5,139 bases of DNA. Origin: Lachnospiraceae bacterium (GTDB lineage Bacteria > Bacillota > Clostridia > Lachnospirales > Lachnospiraceae). Within the stretch, counting starts at the first letter, position 1; each line of letters opens with the position of its first letter. The stretch is taken from positions 1-5,139 of the forward strand of contig VSND01000131.1 in the NCBI GenBank assembly GCA_009774145.1, read 5' to 3'. Below are positions 1 through 4,171 of this stretch, piece after piece. A program made the translations under genes and the position numbers. Below the pieces are notes generated by a model. The model made no database searches. It was not told where the DNA came from and saw nothing but the letters and a program-made list of their open reading frames with translations.

Positions 1-38
1 GCAAGCAGTCTCTGTGTCAAAAGATTATACTCACCCAT
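1..38 (-). CDS. 5' end of a small phage/mobile-element gene, cut by the left window edge
   Basis: Only 12 complete codons and part of a thirteenth are visible, reading MGEYNLLTQRLL then probably Ala. The start is supported by a GAGG ribosome binding site at 49-46 with a 7-nt spacer, placed across the stop codon of the upstream zinc-ribbon gene, so translation is probably coupled. An ATG at 51 that overlaps the preceding stop as ATGA opens only a 6-codon frame and was not chosen. The peptide reminds me of short proteins in Clostridia phages and integrative elements that begin with a 'Y-x-x-L-T-x-R-L-L' pattern. This is recollection only, and no function can be assigned from so little sequence. 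Confidence 0.5.
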   Translation of the reverse strand, partial: MGEYNLLTQRLL

Positions 39-47
39 CTGTCTGCC

Positions 48-260
48 TCATATTCCCTGACACGGCCGCATGCCAAAGAAATTCTCCATCCGGCTGCGAA
101 GGCTGTCTACTTCCATGTCATATTCTTTCGCTATGCATTTCTCGCAAACGGGGATTTTATATGCCAGCGTCTTTGACAGCCGGACATCCCAGCTGTTCAA
201 CTGCTCACCGCAGATGTTACAGTACCTGTCCAGCCATCTGATTTTCTTACTCTCACTCAT
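48..260 (-). CDS. Small CxxC...CxxC zinc-ribbon protein (70 aa), function unknown
   Basis: The 70-residue protein has two CxxC pairs, C14-N-I-C17 and C39-E-K-C42, separated by 21 residues. This spacing is typical of a treble-clef or zinc-ribbon fold binding one zinc ion. A basic N-terminus (SKKIRWLDR) and an acidic, probably helical C-terminal part follow the usual look of small DNA- or protein-binding phage accessory proteins. The frame is open further upstream to an ATG at 362, but that extension overlaps a better gene in another frame. The ATG at 260 has a GAGGAGG site 3 nt upstream, close but strong. It overlaps the upstream gene by 8 bases (ATGAGTGA), which suggests translational coupling. 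I recall similar uncharacterised zinc-ribbon proteins in Clostridia phages and mobile elements, but no function is known to me. Confidence 0.72.
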   Translation of the reverse strand: MSESKKIRWLDRYCNICGEQLNSWDVRLSKTLAYKIPVCEKCIAKEYDMEVDSLRSRMENFFGMRPCQGI

Positions 261-423
261 GATCCTCCTCGTAACCTGTACAATACCTGCACTTTTTGCA
301 GACTTCGCACGGCTCATCATCTGTTTCTGATTTTCCAAATCCCATACACATACCGTTTGCATCTTTTCCTGGTTCCCCGCACCGTTTTATGTGTATGCAG
401 TTGTCAGGTGTCCTTTCCGCCAT
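253..423 (-). CDS. Very small cysteine-motif protein (56 aa) with C-x2-C-x2-C-x2-C
   Basis: This short frame starts at the ATG at 423, preceded by an AAAGGAGG site with 8 nt between GGAGG and ATG, the best ribosome binding site of this end of the window. It ends in TGA at 253, overlapping the next gene's start by 8 bases. The product has 56 residues and 7 cysteines: C9, C15 and C26 in the N-terminal half, then C39, C42, C45 and C48 evenly spaced two residues apart. A C-x2-C-x2-C-x2-C array can bind zinc or an iron-sulfur cluster; the sequence does not say which. The C-terminus is acidic (YEEDHE). It is probably first in a short operon with the 70-residue zinc-ribbon gene and the gene at the left edge. 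No convincing promoter was seen for it; a weak TTGTAT / TATACA pair overlaps the plus-strand -10 region. Function unknown. Confidence 0.65.
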   Translation of the reverse strand: MAERTPDNCIHIKRCGEPGKDANGMCMGFGKSETDDEPCEVCKKCRYCTGYEEDHE

Positions 424-460
424 CCTGCTGTCCTCCTTTCTGAACGGATTTTTGTACTAC

Positions 461-480
461 AGGTCAATTTTTTTTGACCT
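461..480. promoter_or_regulatory. Perfect palindrome with 7-bp arms, possible operator
   Basis: The arms AGGTCAA (461-467) and TTGACCT (474-480) are exact inverted copies around six T residues. The site lies in the 127-bp divergent gap, 8 bp upstream of the -35 box of the plus-strand gene and about 38 bp upstream of the minus-strand ATG at 423. This is a fitting place for a dimeric regulator controlling both directions. It is not followed by a T run on either strand, so it does not read as an intrinsic terminator. Operator function is an inference from symmetry and position only. Confidence 0.4.
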
Positions 481-488
481 CCAGAACA

Positions 489-517
489 TTGCCATTTAAA
501 ATGTTACTCTGTATAAT
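489..517 (+). promoter_or_regulatory. Sigma-A type promoter for the plus-strand gene at 551
   Basis: The -35 box is TTGCCA (489-494) and the -10 box is TATAAT (512-517), a perfect -10 match, with the ideal 17-bp spacer. Transcription would start near 523-525, giving a leader of about 27 nt before the ATG at 551. The surrounding DNA is AT-rich. This is the only clear vegetative promoter I can see in the window. Confidence 0.72.
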
Positions 518-550
518 ATTTACAAAACCAGATACAAAGGAGAATTTAAC

Positions 551-745
551 ATGTTCAATTCCAAAAAATATTTAAAGCTTCTATCCTTTACTGATGGCTC
601 TGATCTGGATAAGGAAATATCAAAAATGTCAGAATCAGACGTCAGGCAGCTTCTGAAAATCATGATCCAGTTCTTTCATGAACAGGAACTGGATTCGAAT
701 AACATAATCCAGTTTTTACACGAACAACTTTTTTTCAAATCCTGA
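551..745 (+). CDS. Small helical protein of unknown function (64 aa), opposed to the surrounding genes
   Basis: This gene runs on the plus strand, against all its neighbours, and has its own promoter (TTGCCA-17-TATAAT). An AAAGGAG ribosome binding site lies 8 nt before the ATG. The product is 64 residues, soluble and probably all helical: a basic N-terminus (NSKKYLKLL), then a stretch around residues 18-47 rich in D, E, K, Q and hydrophobics. It has an internal repeat, I39-Q-F-F-H-E-Q45 and I53-Q-F-L-H-E-Q59, spaced by 14 residues, close to four helical turns. This suggests a repeated helix face or a protein-interaction surface. It ends 9 bp from the stop codon of the cysteine-rich gene, so the two transcripts collide. 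An independently promoted, counter-oriented small gene in a phage is often regulatory, but I do not recognise the family and see no helix-turn-helix motif. Confidence 0.68.
   Translation: MFNSKKYLKLLSFTDGSDLDKEISKMSESDVRQLLKIMIQFFHEQELDSNNIIQFLHEQLFFKS
665..714 (+). repeat. Three alternating 8-bp repeats able to form two competing hairpins
   Basis: ATCCAGTT occurs at 665-672 and 707-714, with its exact inverse AACTGGAT between them at 687-694. Copy 1 can pair with copy 2 over 9 bp (665-673 with 686-694). Copy 2 can instead pair with copy 3 over 9 bp (687-695 with 706-714), and that second hairpin is followed directly by more T residues (715-717). The two folds exclude each other, as in an attenuator. 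Copies 1 and 3 also encode the repeated I-Q-F of the 64-residue protein, so a purely coding origin is possible. Confidence 0.4.
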
Positions 746-754
746 TCCTGCTTT

Positions 755-1348
755 TTATGCCTGCCCACATCGGTATCCGCACGCCTTCGCGCAACCTTTG
801 CAGCACTGCTCTCTGCATATCTCTGTTTCCTCGCCGGATGCAATCACATCCAGTATCCGGTTTTTTGCTGCAATCAGCTTTTCGCATCCGGTATCTGTCA
901 TATACGGGCAGTCATACGTACTTTCCAAGTTCCTGCCCTCACTCCTGCTGATACATGCTTCACATCCTGTTATTTTTTTCAGAGAGCAATCTATGTACCC
1001 ATCCTGAAACACCTGAATGTTACATTCAATGCATTCTTCTATCATAGAGCCTTCATATTTGATGAATTTCTCACAATAACGTGTGGAATAGCAGATGCCG
1101 CCCCGGCACCAGTGCGCCTGCTCTCCCGGTTTGTTCCAGTTGCTCCAGGCAGTTCTGGGCGGATCATTTGGATGCGCTCTATCATACGGATCGTCTATTG
1201 CCCTCTTATCATCATAGCAGCCACTATAAGGACATCTGCTGCTCCACCAGTACAGACAGTTTCTGCAGATACAAGGACCACACCCGCCTATATGGATTTC
1301 TCCAGAAAGATATTCAAATATATCCATCTGTCCATCAATCTGTTTCAT
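755..1348 (-). CDS. Cysteine-rich phage protein (197 aa, 22 Cys) with an N-terminal clamp-binding-like motif
   Basis: This protein belongs to no family I can name. It has 22 cysteines (about 11%) in clusters: residues 23-44 (C23, C26, C28, C31, C39, C44), C81/C86/C92, C106/C109, C121/C129/C132, C147/C155, and a dense tail at 178-194 (C178, C182, C183, C186, C190, C194). There is no signal peptide or membrane segment, so it is presumably cytoplasmic and binds several zinc ions or iron-sulfur clusters rather than forming disulfides. Near the N-terminus Q7-M-D-I-F11 fits the bacterial sliding-clamp-binding consensus QL[S/D]LF, and the gene lies two places downstream of a clamp gene. A GGAG site lies 9 nt before the ATG at 1348. 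It follows the methylase gene by 41 bp on the same strand and is probably co-transcribed. Its stop is 9 bp from that of the opposing 64-residue gene. Confidence 0.75.
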   Translation of the reverse strand: MKQIDGQMDIFEYLSGEIHIGGCGPCICRNCLYWWSSRCPYSGCYDDKRAIDDPYDRAHPNDPPRTAWSNWNKPGEQAHWCRGGICYSTRYCEKFIKYEGSMIEECIECNIQVFQDGYIDCSLKKITGCEACISRSEGRNLESTYDCPYMTDTGCEKLIAAKNRILDVIASGEETEICREQCCKGCAKACGYRCGQA

Positions 1349-1389
1349 ATCACATCACTCCGATCAAACAGGTTAGCGCAAAGTATCAC

Positions 1390-2193
1390 TCATTCCTCCA
1401 TATATTCAAATAACGATATTTGAGAGTGTTTCACCGGTTTGACATTCATCCAGATAACCTCCAGCTTTTGGCTGGCAATCTGGCTTTCTTTATACCACCC
1501 GGCCAGCACGCTATTATACAGTTCTGAATCATAACCGCTGATAATCACACTTCCCTTGTGCTGTATCAAAAGCTCCAGCAACCGGATATGATCCGCATCG
1601 CTCATTTCGCATTTATACTGTTTCCCATGCCTGGTAGACAGAACATAGGGTGGATCGCAGTATATCAATACATTTTCAAAATTGAACCGTGCTATAAGCT
1701 CCAGCGCGTCCATGTGTTCTATCTGTACACCCCGTAGGCGTTCCGCAGCGGCTATGATTTTCTCTGAAATCCTGCACCAGTCCATAGCCGCATATGCCTT
1801 TTCCCTGCCCTGCACATCATTTTTCCAGCCCACTTTTTCCCCGTTTGTACGGAATCCATGCCCCTGGTTCAACTTTATGTAGAGATTTAGCGCTCTTTCA
1901 AACGGGTCCTCCGGTCTTTCCAGGTATGCTCTTTCGTATACCTCCCTGGAATATGGAGTGAGGTATACAGCTTTTGCCAGACGCTCCGGATCCTTACGTA
2001 TGCAGTCAAACAAATTCACTATATCGCTGTCCAGATCGTTGATCGTTTCTATATCTGACCTCGGCTTATTGAAAAAGACAGCCCCAGAACCGAAAAACGG
2101 CTCCAGATAGCTGTGGTGCTTTGGAAAAAATCTTATGATCCAATCTGCCAGCGACCACTTACTTCCCGGATATTTCGCTATCGCTTTCATCAT
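1390..2193 (-). CDS. dam: DNA adenine methylase, D12 class (Dam-like, N6-adenine)
   Basis: The protein transfers a methyl group from S-adenosylmethionine to the N6 of adenine in DNA. The family order is clear: the N-terminal K-Y-P-G-S-K (7-12); the SAM-binding motif I, E31-P-F-F-G-S-G37; and the catalytic motif IV, D180-P-P-Y183. The downstream V-I-I-S-G-Y and E-V-I-W-M-N segments are typical of phage D12 methylases. Its 267 residues are normal for the class. Near the C-terminus Q258-I-S-L-F262 matches the sliding-clamp-binding consensus QL[S/D]LF. Target specificity is not readable; GATC is usual for Dam, and GATC is not depleted here (roughly two dozen sites by eye). The start is ATG 2193 (or the next codon, 2190); in-frame stops lie just upstream. 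The best SD, AAAGGAG at 2212-2206, is 12 nt away and sits nearer an out-of-frame ATG. It could protect phage DNA from restriction or mark it. Confidence 0.93.
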   Translation of the reverse strand: MMKAIAKYPGSKWSLADWIIRFFPKHHSYLEPFFGSGAVFFNKPRSDIETINDLDSDIVNLFDCIRKDPERLAKAVYLTPYSREVYERAYLERPEDPFERALNLYIKLNQGHGFRTNGEKVGWKNDVQGREKAYAAMDWCRISEKIIAAAERLRGVQIEHMDALELIARFNFENVLIYCDPPYVLSTRHGKQYKCEMSDADHIRLLELLIQHKGSVIISGYDSELYNSVLAGWYKESQIASQKLEVIWMNVKPVKHSQISLFEYMEE

Positions 2194-2200
2194 CTATCAT
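2159..2200 (-). other. 13-codon mini-ORF overlapping the methylase start (decoy or leader)
   Basis: An ATG at 2200 lies 5 nt after AAAGGAG and opens a frame reading MIDDESDSEISGK before a TAA at 2159. It overlaps the first codons of the methylase in another frame. Its spacing from the ribosome binding site is shorter than that of the methylase ATG (12 nt), so ribosomes might start here. Whether it is translated is unknown. It is listed because it bears on where methylase translation starts. Confidence 0.25.
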
Positions 2201-2214
2201 GCAGACTCCTTTCC

Positions 2215-2235
2215 GGGCGGCAACGCCCGCCGCCC
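2215..2235 (-). promoter_or_regulatory. GC-rich hairpin just upstream of the methylase ribosome binding site
   Basis: GGGCGGC (2215-2221) and GCCGCCC (2229-2235) form a perfect 7-bp all-G/C stem with a 7-nt loop. A shorter alternative stem pairs 2215-2219 with 2224-2228. In the minus-strand transcript it ends 2 nt before the GGAAAGGAG stretch (2214-2206) that serves the methylase gene. It is not followed by a T run in that direction, so it is not an intrinsic terminator. It could block processing, act on read-through, or keep the ribosome site exposed or shaded. Confidence 0.5.
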
Positions 2236-2287
2236 AAGTTTATTTGTGTGATATCATTCCTTTCCGAGAGCATCGGAGTATCTGGTG

Positions 2288-3337
2288 CTAATTTATTGCC
2301 ACCGGGAGAACAATTGTCTTGAAATCGCTGTCCTCGGCCTCGACAATCATAGGCATTTTCGGTCCTCCAAATGAAATCCCGACATTCTCACAGTCAAATG
2401 CTTTCAAAGTTTCCAATACCAGGCGGGCATCAAAGCCTATTGTCATATCTTTTGGCATTTCCTCCTTCAATTCCACTGTTTCGTTATAATCTGTCGCCTT
2501 ATCCTTAATACTCAAGCTGAGAGTGTTTCCCGACATTTCGAACCGGACCGGGCATTTTTCTTCCGTACACATTTTCGCCCTTACCATAGCATCCAGCAGA
2601 TCTGACCTTGATACAACCGTATGTATCGGAAGCTCCTTAAACATAGACCTGTACTTAAAATATTCTCCCTCGATCAGTCTGGTATAAACTTCAAAATCCT
2701 CTGTGGCAAATACTGCTCCCAACTTGTTATGCTTAATCTGCACTTCCCCGGAAAGACCGAGAGACTTCAATTTTTCCACTGTATTTTTAGGTATCAGCAG
2801 CTCAAATTCGCCCTCGTAATCTACCCTGTCCCATGCCAATACATACCCATCCAATCCAACAAAATTCAACTGCCCCTCTGTGGCCTGCAGGCACATGGCC
2901 ATCATTATGGCATTTTTCCCCTGTGATGGAACCGCATATGCAACACGTTTTACCGATTCGAGAAGCATATCTGCTTTAATCGTCAGTTCATTCCCTTCTT
3001 CCTGTACCGCAGTTACCGGAAAGAGCTCGGCATCAAATGTCTGATATTTATTTTTAATCTTATCTGCTTTGATCGTAATCGTATCCTTTGAGGTGACTTT
3101 GATCTCCATTTCCCCATCCGGCAAATTATTTATCAGGTCAAATGCCCTCTCCGGGATGATGAAGGATTCCCCCTCAGTGCCCTCTATTTTCGCCTTGACG
3201 GTCATTTCCATGTTGTTAGCTATTAAATAACCGTCCTTCACCAAAATTCCCTGTAAGACCGCCTGTGTAGTTTTCTTCGGCACTACACTTTTGATCTTAT
3301 TCAGCTTTTGCGCCAGTTCTGTTTTCTGTATTTTCAT
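2288..3337 (-). CDS. dnaN: Phage-type DNA polymerase III beta subunit (sliding clamp)
   Basis: The product is a ring-shaped processivity factor that encircles DNA and docks polymerase and other proteins. It has 349 residues, slightly shorter than host clamps (about 366), with the expected three repeated domains at roughly 1-115, 120-235 and 240-349. Family landmarks are L-D-G-Y-V-L-A (162-168, equivalent to the host D-G-H-R-L-A), E-Y-F-K-Y-R (225-230, equivalent to Y-P-x-Y-R) and the C-terminal V-L-P-V-A-I-N (343-349, equivalent to V-M-P-M-R-L in E. coli). The first and last of these line the peptide-binding pocket, and they differ from the host type. The gene overlaps the end of recU by 41 bp. 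An AAGGAG site lies 12 nt before its ATG. The divergence and the phage-like neighbours argue for an element-encoded clamp rather than the host chromosomal dnaN, which normally sits next to dnaA. Confidence 0.93.
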   Translation of the reverse strand: MKIQKTELAQKLNKIKSVVPKKTTQAVLQGILVKDGYLIANNMEMTVKAKIEGTEGESFIIPERAFDLINNLPDGEMEIKVTSKDTITIKADKIKNKYQTFDAELFPVTAVQEEGNELTIKADMLLESVKRVAYAVPSQGKNAIMMAMCLQATEGQLNFVGLDGYVLAWDRVDYEGEFELLIPKNTVEKLKSLGLSGEVQIKHNKLGAVFATEDFEVYTRLIEGEYFKYRSMFKELPIHTVVSRSDLLDAMVRAKMCTEEKCPVRFEMSGNTLSLSIKDKATDYNETVELKEEMPKDMTIGFDARLVLETLKAFDCENVGISFGGPKMPMIVEAEDSDFKTIVLPVAIN

Positions 3338-3851
3338 CCTTTAATCCAACTCCTTCCAAAATGAGTATCGTACACTGCTTTTCTGGCAAGCGGTACGGTT
3401 CCAATTCCTGTTCCGTCATAAACTTATGGCCAAACAACGCTTTCATCTGCTTCCAAATGTTCCAAGGAACCCGGTAAAATTTAACCAGTCCCAGCGAGAC
3501 CATCACATAACAATGCGCCCCAAACTTCTCATAAATATCAAGGCTTTCCCATTGGGTATCTGTGACCACGTTCTGGTTTATCCTGTCGGAATCTGTGTGC
3601 TTCGCCTCAAACATGATGCCTGTGCCATCACATAACACCCCCTTGTAATCCGGCTGGCCTTTTTTCTCATAATATCCACGGACCACACCATTCCTGTCTT
3701 TGCCGGTAATATGAAACGGCTCTGGCGTCTTTTCTATATGCGCCCATCCATTCCGCAGGTAAAATTCGCAGGCATCTGACAACCAGCGTTCAAAAGCTTC
3801 CCCGGATGCTTTGCTCCGTCTTCCGATTATCTGCCGTCTTGGATCAGGCAT
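3297..3851 (-). CDS. recU: Holliday junction resolvase, RecU family
   Basis: RecU is an endonuclease that cuts four-way DNA junctions during recombination and, in phages, resolves branched replication products. In this 184-residue protein the family core is visible: G17-x-x-F-E near the N-terminus, I39-E-K-T-P-E-P45, then the nuclease signature G65-Q-P-D68-Y-K-G and F81-E82-A-K84, and Q100 after it. D68, E82 and K84 correspond to the metal-binding and catalytic residues of the PD-(D/E)xK fold. The frame is open further upstream to an ATG at 4055, but that part only shadows the helix-hairpin-helix gene. The ATG at 3851 has GGAGG at 3865-3861 with a 9-nt spacer and overlaps the upstream stop by 8 bases. 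The last 41 bp overlap the clamp gene. The tail from about residue 160 (G-L-K-D-E-N-T-E-N) is charged and probably disordered. Confidence 0.92.
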   Translation of the reverse strand: MPDPRRQIIGRRSKASGEAFERWLSDACEFYLRNGWAHIEKTPEPFHITGKDRNGVVRGYYEKKGQPDYKGVLCDGTGIMFEAKHTDSDRINQNVVTDTQWESLDIYEKFGAHCYVMVSLGLVKFYRVPWNIWKQMKALFGHKFMTEQELEPYRLPEKQCTILILEGVGLKDENTENRTGAKAE

Positions 3852-4137
3852 TGGTCCGCACCTCCAAATACTTTTTGAGAATTGTCTGAATATCCGCAAG
3901 CTTAGCCGCCCCGATTCCCCGGATGTTTCCGATCTCATCAACAATTTTTTCAATATTAACAGACTTGTATTCAGGCACTTGAGACTTTCCCTGGTTAAAA
4001 CCTTCGCTCCTGGCTTTCTCCACTCGATCTTCCACATAATGCACCAGCTGCTCATCTGTCATTTTCCGCATCTTCACGGCCTTTTCATGGATAATATTTT
4101 CATCTGTTGTACGCCTGCAGCTTCTTTTCTTTGCCAT
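3844..4137 (-). CDS. Small helix-hairpin-helix DNA-binding protein (97 aa)
   Basis: The C-terminal part contains one helix-hairpin-helix: a helix around I65-VDEIG-N71, the hairpin G74-I-G76, and a second helix A77-A-K-L-A-D-I-Q-T-I-L87. The G-I-G turn is the family hallmark and usually contacts the DNA backbone without sequence specificity. The N-terminus is basic (AKKRSCRRT), followed by a charged helical stretch (T27-DEQLVHYVEDRVEKA). The chosen start, ATG 4137, has AGGAAAGGA at 4154-4146 and an 8-nt spacer. An in-frame ATG at 4179 would add 14 residues and overlap the DUF5131 stop by 8 bases (ATGAGTAA). That matches the other overlaps in this region and has a weaker GGTGAT site, so it cannot be excluded. 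Its place beside recU and the clamp suggests a role in recombination or replication, possibly as a partner for branched DNA. The specific function is unknown. Confidence 0.75.
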   Translation of the reverse strand: MAKKRSCRRTTDENIIHEKAVKMRKMTDEQLVHYVEDRVEKARSEGFNQGKSQVPEYKSVNIEKIVDEIGNIRGIGAAKLADIQTILKKYLEVRTNA

Positions 4138-4145
4138 AACAATCG

Positions 4146-4154
4146 TCCTTTCCT
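4146..4154 (-). promoter_or_regulatory. Ribosome binding site favouring the ATG at 4137
   Basis: AGGAAAGGA on the minus strand sits 8 nt before the ATG at 4137. It is much stronger than the GGTGAT element that precedes the alternative in-frame ATG at 4179. It falls inside the coding sequence if the longer start is used. It is the main reason for choosing the 97-residue form of the helix-hairpin-helix protein. Confidence 0.6.
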
Positions 4155-4171
4155 CTCTGTTTCCGCTCCAT

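Noticed and set aside
261..362. Longer form of the zinc-ribbon frame starting at 362
   Set aside because: No good ribosome site at 362, and this stretch is better explained by the 56-residue gene in a different frame with AAAGGAGG at the right distance.
1081..1423. Plus-strand frames of 103-110 residues opposite the cysteine-rich gene
   Set aside because: Composition (many Ser, His, Arg, Cys) is that of an antisense shadow; no ribosome site of note.
2215..2245. GC hairpin followed by TTTATTT on the plus strand as an intrinsic terminator
   Set aside because: The T tract is separated from the stem and interrupted, and no plus-strand gene leads into it; on the minus strand no T run follows.
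2621..2926. 101-residue plus-strand frame opposite the clamp gene
   Set aside because: Antisense to a clearly conserved clamp gene; no supporting features.
3852..4055. Longer form of the RecU frame starting at 4055
   Set aside because: The extra 68 residues have no RecU-like features and shadow the helix-hairpin-helix gene in another frame; the ATG at 3851 has a strong GGAGG site and fits the family length.
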